Below are positions 14,421 through 24,237 of a stretch of 34,274 nt of DNA, piece after piece. Each line of letters starts with the position of its first letter. Position 1 is the first letter of the stretch. Origin of the DNA: Prevotella sp. (GTDB lineage: Bacteria > Bacteroidota > Bacteroidia > Bacteroidales > Bacteroidaceae); the NCBI GenBank assembly GCA_022788105.1, contig JALEVZ010000100.1:1-34274 (forward strand). The letters run 5' to 3'. The notes beneath the pieces are model-generated. The model did not search any database and was not told the DNA's origin. It saw only the letters and a list, made by a program, of their open reading frames with translations. The position numbers and the translations under genes are program-made.

Positions 14421-17021
14421 ATGAATTCATTGAAAAAGTACCTGCCAGATCTCGTGGCAGTGGTTCTGTTTGCAGTCATATCTTTTGCCTATTTCATGCC
14501 TGCCGACCTTGAGGGGCGCATCCTTTATAGGCATGATGCCTCTGCTGGACGTGGCGCAGGCATGGAGCAACAGCAATATTACGAGAAGACTGGAGAGCAT
14601 ACCCGTTGGACTAACTCTGCCTTCAGCGGCATGCCTACCTATCAGTTTGCACCGTCGTATAAGAGCACTGACACGCTCTCAAAGGTGATGACAGCCTACC
14701 ATCTGTGGCTTCCCGACAACGTGTGGTATGTGTTTGTCTATCTTTTAGGCTTCTACATCCTGTTGAGAGCGTTCGATTTCCGACAATCGTTGGCTGTGCT
14801 CGGCTCTGTAATATGGGCGTTTAGCAGTTACTTCTTCATCATTATAGCCGCAGGACACATCTGGAAGGTGATGGCATTGGCATATCTTCCGCCGATGATT
14901 GCCGGCGTTGTGCTGTCGTTTAGGGGCAAATATCTGTGGGGATTCATACTCACGGCGCTCTTTTCGGCATTTGAGGTGAAAGCCAACCATGTGCAGATGA
15001 CCTATTATTATCTGTTCATCATACTCTTTATGGTCATTGCTTACCTTGTCGAGGCAGTGCGTGAGCGTCGTCTTGCGCAGTTCGGCAAGGCGTTTGCGGT
15101 GTGTATGGCGGGTGCCGCTATAGGCATCTGCATAAACCTTAGCAACCTCTACCACACATGGCAGTATGGTAAAGAGTCGATGCGTGGTAAGAGTGAGCTG
15201 GTGAAGAAGAACACCGCCAACCAGACAAGCAGCGGTCTCGACCGCGACTACATCACCCAGTGGAGCTACGGCATAGACGAGACCTGGACACTGCTCGTGC
15301 CTAACGCCAAAGGCGGTGCATCCATGCCGCTCGCTGCCAACAAGACCGCCATGGAGAAGGCAAACCCTGAGTTCATGCAGATATACCAGCAGTTGGGACA
15401 GTATTGGGGCAACCAGCCAGGCACCAGTGGCCCGGTTTATGTCGGCGCCTTTGTGCTTATGCTGTTCTTCCTCGGCCTGTTCCTGTTGAAAGGTCCTATG
15501 AAGTGGGCGCTCTATGCTGCCACAGTGCTGTCCATACTGCTCTCGTGGGGTCGCAACTACATGTGGTTTACGAATCTGTTCCTCGATTATGTGCCGCTCT
15601 ATGCTAAGTTCCGCACGGTGGCATCCATCCTCGTGATAGCAGAGTTCACCATTCCTTTGCTTGCCATGATGGCGTTGAAGAAACTCGTTGACAGCCCGGA
15701 GATATTGTTGGAAAAGGAGGATATGCGTTCAAAAGCATTGAGTTTCGTGTTCTTCTCGCCCCTCTCCATCTTTGTAAGGAAGAAGCGCGACTACATCTGG
15801 GTGAGTTTCTTTATGACTGCCGGCATGTGCGTGTTGTTCGCCATCATGCCTAAGCTGTTCTTCCCCGACTTCGTTTCACTCTCTGAACTCGAGGCGCTGA
15901 AGACCCTGCCAGCAGAGTATTTCATGCCTATACTGTCCAATCTCACCGAGATGCGCGTAGCAGTGTTCACCGCCGACTGCTGGCGTTCTGCCGCCATCGT
16001 GACCGTTGGCACTGTGCTACTGGTGCTCATGCTCAAGGGAAAGCTCAATGCCAAGACTGCTGTGGCACTCATGACAGCGCTTTGTCTTGTAGATATGTGG
16101 CAGGTGAACAAGCGCTATCTCAACGACGGCATGTTCGTAGAGAAGAGTGTGCGCGACACCCCGCAGGCCATGACAGCCACCGACCGTCAGATCTTGCGTG
16201 ACCAGTCGTTAGACTACAGAGTGCTCAACCTCGCGTCAAACACGTTTAACGAGAACGAGACATCATACTATCATAAGAGCATCGGAGGCTATCACCCAGC
16301 TAAGCTACGCCGTTACCAGGAGCTGATAGAGGCTTATATCTCGCCCGAAATGCAGCGCGCAGGCTCGGCAGTGGTACAGGCACAGGGTGACATGACAAAG
16401 GTTTCGGGCGACTCTATATACCCGGTGCTCAACATGTTGAACACCAAGTACTTCATCTTGCCGCTTCAGGGCGGACAGACCGTGCCCGTAATGAATCCTT
16501 ATGCCTATGGCAACGCGTGGTTTGTAGGTAGCATCAAGTATGTCAACAACGCCAACGAAGAGCTTAGTGGGGTAGGCCAGGTGAACCTGCGACACGTGGC
16601 TGTCGCCGATGTGAAGTTCCGCGAGGTGCTCGGCGAGGCTGTGCCGCAAGACGATATGGCCATTGTGAAGCTGGCGAAGTATGAGCCTAACGAGCTGACC
16701 TACGACATAAGCTCAAGCAAGGGCGGCGTCGTGGTGTTCTCAGAGATATATTATCCGGGCTGGACAGCCACAGTCGACGGTCAGCCGGCAGAGGTGGGAC
16801 GTGTCGACTACGTGCTGCGCGCCCTCAATGTGAAGCCTGGCAAGCACAAGGTGGTGCTCACGTTCAAACCCAAGTCCATACGCGAGACCGAGACAGTGGC
16901 ATACATCGCCTTCGCCCTTCTTGTCGTTGCCATCATCGCTGGCATCTGGTTTGAGGAGCGCAAGAAACGCAGACAATCTGTCGAGGTAGAGGCTTTGAAA
17001 AAGAGGATAAGCAAAATGTAG
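14421..17021 (+). CDS. YfhO-family large polytopic membrane protein
   Basis: An 866-residue protein matching the YfhO family (GT-C-like membrane glycosyltransferase relatives). The opening LPDLVAVVLFAVISFAYF helix is followed by a large loop with HDASAGRG and TRWTNSAFSGMPTY. That loop resembles the first periplasmic loop of GT-C enzymes, where an acidic residue (here around the RHDAS segment) is catalytic. About a dozen hydrophobic helices span residues 10-560. A soluble, beta-rich C-terminal domain follows (EIYYPGWTATVDGQP, PGKHKVVLTFKP), closed by a final helix (VAYIAFALLVVAIIAGIWF) and a basic tail. In Firmicutes YfhO glycosylates lipoteichoic acid; in Bacteroidales the acceptor is unknown, with surface glycan or lipid decoration likely. 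Monocistronic with its own good promoter. Confidence 0.85.
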   Translation: MNSLKKYLPDLVAVVLFAVISFAYFMPADLEGRILYRHDASAGRGAGMEQQQYYEKTGEHTRWTNSAFSGMPTYQFAPSYKSTDTLSKVMTAYHLWLPDNVWYVFVYLLGFYILLRAFDFRQSLAVLGSVIWAFSSYFFIIIAAGHIWKVMALAYLPPMIAGVVLSFRGKYLWGFILTALFSAFEVKANHVQMTYYYLFIILFMVIAYLVEAVRERRLAQFGKAFAVCMAGAAIGICINLSNLYHTWQYGKESMRGKSELVKKNTANQTSSGLDRDYITQWSYGIDETWTLLVPNAKGGASMPLAANKTAMEKANPEFMQIYQQLGQYWGNQPGTSGPVYVGAFVLMLFFLGLFLLKGPMKWALYAATVLSILLSWGRNYMWFTNLFLDYVPLYAKFRTVASILVIAEFTIPLLAMMALKKLVDSPEILLEKEDMRSKALSFVFFSPLSIFVRKKRDYIWVSFFMTAGMCVLFAIMPKLFFPDFVSLSELEALKTLPAEYFMPILSNLTEMRVAVFTADCWRSAAIVTVGTVLLVLMLKGKLNAKTAVALMTALCLVDMWQVNKRYLNDGMFVEKSVRDTPQAMTATDRQILRDQSLDYRVLNLASNTFNENETSYYHKSIGGYHPAKLRRYQELIEAYISPEMQRAGSAVVQAQGDMTKVSGDSIYPVLNMLNTKYFILPLQGGQTVPVMNPYAYGNAWFVGSIKYVNNANEELSGVGQVNLRHVAVADVKFREVLGEAVPQDDMAIVKLAKYEPNELTYDISSSKGGVVVFSEIYYPGWTATVDGQPAEVGRVDYVLRALNVKPGKHKVVLTFKPKSIRETETVAYIAFALLVVAIIAGIWFEERKKRRQSVEVEALKKRISKM

Positions 17022-17054
17022 GCAATAATTGATGACATTTTGTTACTATTTCGT

Positions 17055-17136
17055 CAGAAAATCTAACAATCAGAAAGCCAGGTCTGATAATCAGAAAAGC
17101 CTGATTTGAAAATCAAATAACAAGAGTTGCGACAAT
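17055..17136. repeat. Irregular ~22-bp tandem array before the GSCFA gene
   Basis: CAGAAA-type unit starts occur at 17055, 17071, 17092 and (as CAAATA) 17114, and CAACAATG at 17137 follows. Steps are 16, 21, 22 and 23 bp. Each unit ends in AAT, and the last leads straight into the start codon at 17142. More degraded than the other arrays. Confidence 0.6.
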
Positions 17137-17141
17137 CAACA

Positions 17142-17963
17142 ATGCAGTTTCGTACAACAGTAGACATACCGAGTCCCGACTTCAGCATCGCCCCGTGTGA
17201 GGAGATGCTGTTCGTCGGCTCGTGCTTTGCCGACAACATAGGTCGCCAGTTCGTGGAGGAGAAGTTCCGTGCCACGGTCAATCCGTTCGGCGTGATGTAC
17301 AATCCGGCGAGCATACTCCACACCGTGAGCCGCACAGACGTGGCTCCGCGCTGTGCCGTATTCACCCTCGGCACCAACCATGTGTACGTGTTGAAGGAGA
17401 CAGGCGAGATCGTAGACAACTGCTGCAAGCGTCCGCAACGACTCTTTGAGGAGCGCGAGCTGACGGTGGAGGAGTGTAAAGACTACCTGCTACAGGCTGT
17501 TGACATCCTGCGCCGACGCCGTAGCGATGTGCGCATCATAGTCACAGTCAGCCCCATACGCTACGCTAAGTACGGCTACCACGGTAGCCAACTCTCAAAA
17601 GCCACGCTCCTCCTTGCTGCCGACAGGTTGGTGAAGGAGGTGAATGGGGCGCATGACGGTGCGGCGACGGTGACCTATTTCCCTGCCTACGAGATTGTGA
17701 ACGACGAGCTGCGCGACTACCGTTTCTATGCCGACGACATGCTTCACCCCTCCCCGTTGGCGGTGGAGTATATATGGCAACGCATGGTAGAGGTGTTTTT
17801 CTCTGCCGAGGCAAAGGCGTTTCTGAAGGAGTGGGCGTCCATAAAGAAAGGGTTGGCGCACCGCCCCTTCAATGCTGACAGTGACGAGTACCGCTCTTTT
17901 GTCGCCAAGCTTCATGCCGACGCCGAGCGGTTGAGGCAACGTTACCCTGACATGCCGCTTTGA
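17142..17963 (+). CDS. GSCFA domain protein
   Basis: A 273-residue protein. The family signature is literally present: GSCFADNIG at residues 26-34, with Gly-Ser forming the first SGNH-like block. VTVSPIRYAKYG is a later conserved block, and DDMLHPSPLAVEYIW near residue 205 supplies the D-x-x-H of block V. The fold is therefore related to SGNH/GDSL hydrolases. The substrate is unknown; in other bacteria GSCFA proteins lie near cell-surface or glycan genes. The start ATG 17142 is preferred over a TTG at 17127, which lies inside the repeat array. No signal peptide, so probably cytosolic. Confidence 0.85.
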   Translation: MQFRTTVDIPSPDFSIAPCEEMLFVGSCFADNIGRQFVEEKFRATVNPFGVMYNPASILHTVSRTDVAPRCAVFTLGTNHVYVLKETGEIVDNCCKRPQRLFEERELTVEECKDYLLQAVDILRRRRSDVRIIVTVSPIRYAKYGYHGSQLSKATLLLAADRLVKEVNGAHDGAATVTYFPAYEIVNDELRDYRFYADDMLHPSPLAVEYIWQRMVEVFFSAEAKAFLKEWASIKKGLAHRPFNADSDEYRSFVAKLHADAERLRQRYPDMPL

Positions 17964-18095
17964 AGCCATGCGCGTAGCGTCGCGTAGGCGTCGTTAAAAC
18001 CGCTTGTTTCGCAAACCGCGGCGTGCCGTTGTGCAAATCGTGTTAAGTGTTTTAAAAAGTGGAAAGGAAAGTGTCGCTGTTGTATAATTTTTTAA

Positions 18096-18103
18096 TAACT
18101 TTG
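18096..18103 (+). promoter_or_regulatory. -7 box for the fumarase gene
   Basis: TAACTTTG fits TAnnTTTG, 35 bp before the start at 18138, after the AT-rich run TATAATTTTTTAA. No exact TTTG -33 element is seen. Confidence 0.6.
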
Positions 18104-18137
18104 TAAAAGAATCAAACATCTAATATAAAATAACATT

Positions 18138-19787
18138 ATGGCTAAAACACCAGAGTTCAAGTATGCTCCTATGTTCCAGTTGGGCAAGGACACTACCGAA
18201 TATCGCTTGCTTACCAAAGAAGGCGTAAGCACAGCCGAGTTTGAGGGAAAGACTATCCTGAAGGTTTCAAAAGAGGCTCTCACACTGCTCGCACAGCAGG
18301 CATTCCACGATGTGGAGTTTATGCTGCGCCGTGAGCACAACGAGCAGGTGGCTAAGATATTGACCGACCCCGAAGCATCGGAGAACGACAAATACGTAGC
18401 TCTTCAGTTCTTGCGCAACGCCGAGACAGCAGCAAAGGGTGTACTGCCTTTCTGCCAGGACACCGGTACTGCCATCATTCACGGTGAGAAGGGACAGCGC
18501 GTGTGGACCGACTTCGAAGACGAGGAGGCTCTCTCACTCGGTGTCTACAACACCTTCACACAGGACAATCTGCGCTATTCGCAGAACGCACCGCTTAACA
18601 TGTACGACGAGGTGAACACCCGTTGCAACTTACCTGCACAGATCGACATCGAGGCAGTAGAGGGCGACGAATATCGCTTTGTGATGGTTGCTAAGGGCGG
18701 CGGCTCTGCCAACAAGACCTATTTCTACCCCATGACCAAGGCCACCATACAGAACGAAGGCACACTGCTGCCCTTCCTCGTAGAGAAGATGAAGAGCCTC
18801 GGCACAGCAGCATGTCCTCCTTATCACATCGCGTTCGTTATCGGCGGCACGTCAGCAGAGAAGAACCTGCTCACCGTTAAGCTCGCTTCAATCAAATACT
18901 ACGACGCACTGCCTACCACAGGCGACGAGACGGGTCGCGCATTCCGCGACATCGACCTCGAGAACAAGCTGCTCGAAGAGGCACACAAGATTGGTCTCGG
19001 CGCACAGTTTGGTGGCAAATACCTCGCCCACGACATCCGCGTGGTACGTCTGCCGCGCCACGGCGCAAGTTGCCCAATCGGTATGGGCGTGAGCTGCTCT
19101 GCCGACCGCAACATCAAGGCAAAGATAAACAAGGACGGTATATGGCTTGAGAAGATGGACGCTACCCCCACAGAGCTTATCCCCGAGGAGATGCGCAACC
19201 CAGGAGAGGGCGCTAAAGGCATTGAGATAGACCTCGACAAGGGCATTGAGGCAGTATGCGCCGAGCTGACAAAATATCCTGTTAGCACACGCGTAAACCT
19301 CAAGGGAACCATCATCGTGGCTCGCGACATCGCACATGCCAAGCTGAAAGCGCGACTCGACGCTGGTGAAGAGATGCCCGACTACTTCAAAAACCACCCC
19401 ATACTCTATGCAGGTCCTGCCAAGACTCCGGAGGGTTATCCTTGCGGTTCGATGGGGCCGACCACCGCAAACCGTATGGACCCCTATGTGGACGAGTTCC
19501 AGGACCACGGCGCATCGCTCGTTATGATTGCCAAGGGCAACCGTTCACAGGTTGTGACCGACGCCTGCAAGAAGCACGGCGGTTTCTATCTCGGCACCAT
19601 CGGTGGCGTGGCTGCTGTACTGTCGCAGAGCAGCATCAAGAGCATCGAGTGCGTTGAATATCCCGAATTGGGTATGGAGGCCATCTGGAAGATTACTGTT
19701 GAAGACTTCCCTGCCTTCATTCTCGTAGACGACAAGGGCAACGACTTCTTCCAGCAGCTCAAGCCCTGGTGCCCGAACTGCAAGTAA
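18138..19787 (+). CDS. fumA: Class I (iron-sulfur) fumarate hydratase
   Basis: A 549-residue, single-chain class I fumarase that interconverts fumarate and malate in the cytosol. In Bacteroidales it serves the reductive branch leading to succinate. The three [4Fe-4S] ligands are Cys106 (FCQDTGT), Cys226 (GTAACPPYH) and Cys320 (GVSCSAD); their spacing (120 and 94) closely follows that of E. coli FumA (105, 224, 318). The N-terminal alpha domain and C-terminal beta domain are fused ([20 protein letters not shown] begins the beta motif; [13 protein letters not shown] is late). Oxygen-labile by nature, it fits an anaerobe. Has its own -7 box and ends at a strong hairpin shared with the convergent lactate dehydrogenase gene. 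Confidence 0.95.
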   Translation: MAKTPEFKYAPMFQLGKDTTEYRLLTKEGVSTAEFEGKTILKVSKEALTLLAQQAFHDVEFMLRREHNEQVAKILTDPEASENDKYVALQFLRNAETAAKGVLPFCQDTGTAIIHGEKGQRVWTDFEDEEALSLGVYNTFTQDNLRYSQNAPLNMYDEVNTRCNLPAQIDIEAVEGDEYRFVMVAKGGGSANKTYFYPMTKATIQNEGTLLPFLVEKMKSLGTAACPPYHIAFVIGGTSAEKNLLTVKLASIKYYDALPTTGDETGRAFRDIDLENKLLEEAHKIGLGAQFGGKYLAHDIRVVRLPRHGASCPIGMGVSCSADRNIKAKINKDGIWLEKMDATPTELIPEEMRNPGEGAKGIEIDLDKGIEAVCAELTKYPVSTRVNLKGTIIVARDIAHAKLKARLDAGEEMPDYFKNHPILYAGPAKTPEGYPCGSMGPTTANRMDPYVDEFQDHGASLVMIAKGNRSQVVTDACKKHGGFYLGTIGGVAAVLSQSSIKSIECVEYPELGMEAIWKITVEDFPAFILVDDKGNDFFQQLKPWCPNCK

Positions 19788-19818
19788 AGAAACGCTGATT
19801 AGATAATAATCCAACAAC

Positions 19819-19854
19819 AAAGCGCCAAGCACAACAATCCGTGCTTGGCGCTTT
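19819..19854. terminator. Bidirectional terminator between fumarase and lactate dehydrogenase genes
   Basis: AAAGCGCCAAGCAC (19819-19832) pairs perfectly with GTGCTTGGCGCTTT (19841-19854), loop 8 nt, followed by TTAATTTT and preceded by an A-rich strand that becomes a U tail on the other side. Confidence 0.9.
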
Positions 19855-19926
19855 TAATTTTAAATATAAAAGGTTTTGTATTAAAGACGCATGGCGTAGA
19901 AAGCGTCATGCTTCTTGTTTTTAATA

Positions 19927-22755
19927 TCAATCCTGGTGCTTTGCGGTAGTGCATTGGTCCACGAGGTAGACTATAGACTCGTATGTTATGCCTGAGTTTG
20001 TGGTCAGTCCTATCTCGCAGGTGCGGCTGTTGGAGTAGCCCATGTGTATGCCTCGCTCCTCCAACTGTGGACGCAGTTTGCGTAACGCATATTTGTTCAC
20101 CTCGGGATGTGTAAAACCTCTGTCGCCAGCGAAGCCGCAGCAGCCTATCTCTTCGGGCACAAACACGTTCTTGGAGCAGAGCTTTGCGAGGCTGACTATG
20201 GTGTCGCCGAGTCCCATGTGGCGCATGGAGCAGGTTATGTGTATAGCCACCGGCTCGTCGATAGGCTCAAATGCCAGCCTGTCGCGCAGGAATGTGTATA
20301 TGAACTCTGCCGGTTCGTACAGGCGCATCTTCTTTATGGTCTTGCGCATGCGGTGCAGACACGGACTCTGATCGCACAATACAGGGTAGCTTCCGTGTTC
20401 GCTTGCTTCCCATAGAGCCTCTTCGAGCTCCTTAGACTTACGGTCTGCGATGTCCATCATGCCCTTGCTCTCCCATATTGTGCCGCAACAGAGCTTGTCC
20501 ATGTTCTTCGGGAACACTATTTCGTAGCCCGCCTTGTTCAGCAGCGACACCATTTTGTTGACCAATGCCATCTCTTCGGGCGACTTGCGGGGCAGTCCCA
20601 TCGTCTGGTTTATGCAGCTTGGGAAATACACCACCTTGTCTTTAGCCTTTGGCTGCTGCTCCTCTATGTGCTTGTTCACGTGGAATGCCTTCGGCATGGC
20701 AGGCGTCCAGAGCGGCATGTGGAGCATGGAGTGCATGCCAGCTGTCACTGCGCTCATCGCCTTTGTACCCAGTACGGCGTGTGCCGTGTCTGCTATCGTG
20801 AGCACAGGGCGCAGCGTGTTCTTCAGCCCTGCGAAGTGGTCGGCAGCAAACTGTCCTGCCTTGTAGCCCATGCTACCCTCTGGCAGACTCTGCTGACGTA
20901 TGACATGAGTCAGCTCGCCGGTGTTGATGTGCATGGGACAGGACATAGAACACAGTCCGTCGCCGGCGCATGTCTCGTTGCCCCAATACTTATATTCCTT
21001 CTGAAGGCGTGCCAATCGCGCGTTGTCTTCGCCCGTGTGCTTCAGTCGTGCTATCTCTCTCTGTATGATAATGCGCTGTCTGCTCGACAGTGCGAAGCCA
21101 CATGTGAGGCAGTTTACCTCGCAGAAGCCACACTCTATGCAGCGGTCGACCAACGGATTGGTAAGCGGCAGCGGCTTGAAGTGTTTGATATGACACTTCG
21201 GGTCGTCGTTGAATATGACGCCAGGGTTGAGCAGCCCGTCGGGGTCGAACAAGTCTTTGAGGGCTTTCATCACCTCGTATGCCTCGTCGCCCCATTCGTA
21301 TCGCACGAAGGGTGCCATGTTGCGCCCCGTGCCGTGCTCCGCTTTCAGCGAGCCGTCATACTTGTCTACGACCAGCGTCTTGACGTCGTTCATCAGACTC
21401 TCATATCTCTCCACCTCTTCAGGTGTGTTGAACGACTGGTTTATGATGAAGTGGTAGTTGCCTTCCAGGGTGTGACCGTAGATGCAGGCGTCGTCATATC
21501 CGTGGCGCGCTATGAGGTCTTGCAGGTCGGCAGTCGCCTCGGGCAGGTCTTCGATATGGAACGCTACGTCTTCGATGAGACATGTTGTGCCCAGCTTGCG
21601 TGTGCCGCCGACGGCGGGGAACACGCCCGAGCGCATCGCCCAGAACTTGGAATACTCCTCTGGTTTGTCTGTGAAGTGTACCGGAGTGAATGTCTGGAAG
21701 CTCTTCAGACAGTCTTCAATATGGCTTATGTACTGCTGTAGCTCCTCTTTTGTGGTGGCTTTTGTCTCGGTCAGTATGGCAGTCAGACCTTCGCCCGTCG
21801 TGTCGTTGACCGACGCCAACGACTTCTTATCCAGCAGCTCAGCGCTTTTCACAATCCATTCGCCCTTGTCGTTGACCAGCTTTTTCATAGCCACCACCGC
21901 CTTGCATGCTTCCTTTATCTCTTTGAAGTAGAGCATGGCACTGGCTTTGTGGGGGTAGTCATATTCGGTGTTCATCGTCACCTCAGACAGGAATGCGAGC
22001 GTACCCTCCGAGCCAACCATGAGGTGTGTGATGATGTCGAACGGGTCGTCGAAGCGCACTAACGGCAGAATGTTGAGGCCAGTGACGTTTTTGATGGAGT
22101 ATTTGTAGCGTATGCGCTCACACAGTTTGGTGTTGTTGCGCACGTCGTCGCGCAACTTCTTGATGGCCTCTATGAACTGTGGCTTCTCCTTAGCAAACCG
22201 TTCCCTGCTCTGTGCGTCGCCAGTGTCGAGGGTCGTGCCGTCTGCCATGACTATTCTTGCCGACACCATCATCTTGTCGCTGTTGGCGTGTGTGCCGCAG
22301 TTCATGCCCGAAGCGTTGTTCATCACGATGCCGCCGACCATCGCACTCTTTATCGATGCTGGGTCGGGAGCGAACTTCATGCCGTAGGGTTTCAGCAGTT
22401 CGTTCACGCGCTGGCCTATGATGCCGGGCTGCAGACGTATGCGTTTGCCGTTGTCTAATATCTCGTATTTCTCCCAGTGCTTGCCTGCGACGATGAGTAT
22501 GGAGTCGCTGATGGCCTGTCCAGACAGGCTGGTGCCTGCCGCCCTGAAGGTGACAGGTAGCTGCGCCGCCTTTGCCAGTTGCAGAAGTTGGGATATCTCT
22601 TGCTCAGAGTCTGAGCGTATTACTATTTGTGGAATGAGTCGGTAGAAGCCAGCATCGCTGCCCCATGCCAGGCGTCTCAGCTCGTCTGTGTAGATACGTT
22701 CGGCAGGAATGAAAGAGCGTATTTGCTTCAGAAACGATTCGTATTTGTTTTCCAT
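19927..22755 (-). CDS. FAD/Fe-S D-lactate dehydrogenase-like oxidoreductase (GlcD + CCG domains)
   Basis: A 942-residue fused enzyme. The N-terminal FAD_binding_4 domain carries TFRAAGTSLSGQA and GGIVMNNASGMNCG; GSEGTLAFLSEVT and the GlcD-type cap domain follow. Two ferredoxin-like cysteine clusters are near residues 537-548 (CIECGFCEVNC) and 593-606 (CAGDGLCSMSCP). Cysteine-rich CCG domains follow (CCGTIWESKGM about 755; GCCGFAGDRGF about 872). The architecture is that of membrane-associated, quinone- or cytochrome-linked D-lactate or D-2-hydroxyacid dehydrogenases. Likely role: oxidising D-lactate to pyruvate and feeding electrons to the quinone pool. D-2-hydroxyglutarate is an alternative substrate. 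Convergent with fumarase; own promoter. Confidence 0.88.
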   Translation of the reverse strand: MENKYESFLKQIRSFIPAERIYTDELRRLAWGSDAGFYRLIPQIVIRSDSEQEISQLLQLAKAAQLPVTFRAAGTSLSGQAISDSILIVAGKHWEKYEILDNGKRIRLQPGIIGQRVNELLKPYGMKFAPDPASIKSAMVGGIVMNNASGMNCGTHANSDKMMVSARIVMADGTTLDTGDAQSRERFAKEKPQFIEAIKKLRDDVRNNTKLCERIRYKYSIKNVTGLNILPLVRFDDPFDIITHLMVGSEGTLAFLSEVTMNTEYDYPHKASAMLYFKEIKEACKAVVAMKKLVNDKGEWIVKSAELLDKKSLASVNDTTGEGLTAILTETKATTKEELQQYISHIEDCLKSFQTFTPVHFTDKPEEYSKFWAMRSGVFPAVGGTRKLGTTCLIEDVAFHIEDLPEATADLQDLIARHGYDDACIYGHTLEGNYHFIINQSFNTPEEVERYESLMNDVKTLVVDKYDGSLKAEHGTGRNMAPFVRYEWGDEAYEVMKALKDLFDPDGLLNPGVIFNDDPKCHIKHFKPLPLTNPLVDRCIECGFCEVNCLTCGFALSSRQRIIIQREIARLKHTGEDNARLARLQKEYKYWGNETCAGDGLCSMSCPMHINTGELTHVIRQQSLPEGSMGYKAGQFAADHFAGLKNTLRPVLTIADTAHAVLGTKAMSAVTAGMHSMLHMPLWTPAMPKAFHVNKHIEEQQPKAKDKVVYFPSCINQTMGLPRKSPEEMALVNKMVSLLNKAGYEIVFPKNMDKLCCGTIWESKGMMDIADRKSKELEEALWEASEHGSYPVLCDQSPCLHRMRKTIKKMRLYEPAEFIYTFLRDRLAFEPIDEPVAIHITCSMRHMGLGDTIVSLAKLCSKNVFVPEEIGCCGFAGDRGFTHPEVNKYALRKLRPQLEERGIHMGYSNSRTCEIGLTTNSGITYESIVYLVDQCTTAKHQD

Positions 22756-22824
22756 TTCTATAGGTGATGATGTTTTATTGTCAAGAAGAGAATGTATGAG
22801 AATGAGGTGTTGTCTTAGACGTTA

Positions 22825-22832
22825 CAAAGGTA
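22825..22832 (-). promoter_or_regulatory. -7 box for the lactate dehydrogenase-like gene
   Basis: On the minus strand TACCTTTG, followed by GTAACGTC, about 70 bp before the start at 22755. The -33 region has no clear TTTG. Confidence 0.6.
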
Positions 22833-22967
22833 ACACTTTTATTCCGATAAACCCCATCTCCGCACGTTCAACTTTGGGCACCGCAGCCACATTTTCTACT
22901 GTTCGTTTTAGATGTTATGTCTGAGGGTAGAGGTCAGTGGGCACAGGCTATCGTGACACGCTTGTGC

Positions 22968-23711
22968 CTATTTTACAAACCCATGACGGCGCAGAGCGTC
23001 TATCAGTGTGGCAGACATGGCTTCGCAGTCGGACTTGGTGTAGCGGCAGTCGGTGAACACCTGTGCCAGCGTCTGCTTGTGGTTCAGCTCCACAAACTGC
23101 TTGTTTTCAGGCAGCTGTTCTTTGTAGTCGTAGGCGCGGTCTATGTCGGCGGCTGTGTAGTCGTGGTATGTCTCGTCGTGCATGATGGCGCTGATGGGTA
23201 GGCGGTCTGACACGGGCGGCTGCTCGTCGGGCCATCCTAACGTGATGGTGGCGACGGGGAACACCAGCTTCGGGAGCTTCAGTGTGTCGATGATGGCCTG
23301 CGGCATGTAGACCGTCGTGCCGAGGAAGCAGCAGCCCAAGCCCGCAGCCTCTGCCAGATTGCAGAACGTCTGGCAGTAGAGCAGCGCGTCGGTGGTGGCG
23401 TTGACGAACGACAATATGTTGTCGTAGCCTGGTGTGGCCTGTCGCTGTTCTGCCCAAAGGGTGGTGCGGCGGTAGTCGGCGCAGAACGTGAGCACTACCG
23501 GTGCCCCCATTACCATAGGTTGGTTGAAATGTGCCGGAGCCAGTCGCTCCTTTATCTCGCTGCTGCGTGTCACCACCACGCTGTAGAGTTGCAGGTTGCC
23601 CATGGTCTGTGTCTGCTCCGCTTCTTCAAGCAGGCGGGTGAGCAGAGTGTTGTCTACGTCTTTGGTTTTGTACTTGCGTATGCTGCGTCTTGTCTTTATT
23701 GATTCCATCAT
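22968..23711 (-). CDS. NfsA-like NAD(P)H:FMN nitroreductase family protein
   Basis: A 247-residue protein (the second Met, 23708, is an equally valid start). The N-terminal TRRSIRKYKTKDV is the FMN-phosphate-binding Arg cluster of the nitroreductase fold. LLEEAEQTQTMGNLQLYSVV is the next FMN contact block, and AEAAGLGCCFLGTTV with PVATITLGWPDEQP are the late FMN/dimer motifs, in the NfsA/FRP-like arrangement. The extended C-terminus fits NfsA rather than NfsB. It would be a cytosolic flavoprotein that reduces nitro compounds, quinones or free flavin; the physiological substrate is unknown. In Bacteroidales such enzymes can influence metronidazole activation, but nothing here shows that. Confidence 0.87.
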   Translation of the reverse strand: MMESIKTRRSIRKYKTKDVDNTLLTRLLEEAEQTQTMGNLQLYSVVVTRSSEIKERLAPAHFNQPMVMGAPVVLTFCADYRRTTLWAEQRQATPGYDNILSFVNATTDALLYCQTFCNLAEAAGLGCCFLGTTVYMPQAIIDTLKLPKLVFPVATITLGWPDEQPPVSDRLPISAIMHDETYHDYTAADIDRAYDYKEQLPENKQFVELNHKQTLAQVFTDCRYTKSDCEAMSATLIDALRRHGFVK

Positions 23712-23940
23712 GTGTGTTTGTTGTCTGTTTTTAAAAGGTTGTGCAATATTCGCAAAATTTCCTTATATATGCAAGATTAAAGCGTATGTTTTTATGCAAA
23801 AAAATCAGAAAAAGTTATGATTCTTGTAGTTTTATTCATATATTTGTGTCTATAAATCATGCAATGCCGTTGATGCGACGTCGCCAGACGGCAACAGGTG
23901 GGGCGCAAGACATGCCTTGCGGTTTTGCCGCTGATGCCGT
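23712..23940. other. Divergent intergenic region, first part
   Basis: This is the left part of a 526-bp gene-free interval. It is AT-rich near the nitroreductase start. A weak minus-strand -7-like box (TAATCTTG, plus-strand 23772-23779) could drive that gene. A plus-strand TATATTTG (23839-23846) is also present but lies about 390 bp from lemA. No coding region is seen. Confidence 0.35.
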
Positions 23941-24105
23941 TTGACAAAATGAAACCACCCTAATGGGCTTGTCACTACGGCCTAATGGGCTTGTCACTAC
24001 AGCCCTTTGACGTCGTCACTACAGCCTAATGGGAAAACCACAGGGGCTTTAACACACGTTAAGAATTGGCGTAAGATAAAACGTCGAAATTGTAGCAAAA
24101 TGTCA
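23941..24105 (+). repeat. 165-bp intergenic repeat, copy B, with internal 22-bp tandem units
   Basis: Begins TTGACAAAATGA and ends TGTAGCAAAATGTCA; same length as copy A (7572-7736) but in inverted orientation. Internal units start at 23959, 23981, 24003 and 24025, every step exactly 22 bp (CCTAATGGGCTTGTCACTAC type). The conserved right part includes TTTAACACACGTTAAGAATTG. It lies 133 bp before the lemA start. Confidence 0.85.
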
Positions 24106-24237
24106 GCAAAACCTCGTTTGAAGTGACATTTGTGAATGCGTCGTTTTGCGGCAATCGGCTTTGGCGGTGGGCGAGGGCGGTGGCGTGGCGTGATATGGAA
24201 ACAGAAAACAAAAATAACAAACAATAAAAACGAAAAA

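Noticed and set aside
17964..18095. Possible further 22-bp array before the fumarase gene
   Set aside because: Words such as GCGTAGCGTCGCGTAGGCGTC look repetitive at first, but unit starts do not keep a period over more than one step.
22940..22968. Hairpin GGCACAGGC/GCTTGTGCC at the nitroreductase stop
   Set aside because: It pairs with one wobble over 9 bp, but has an 11-nt loop and no U tract on the minus strand, so I do not call it a terminator.
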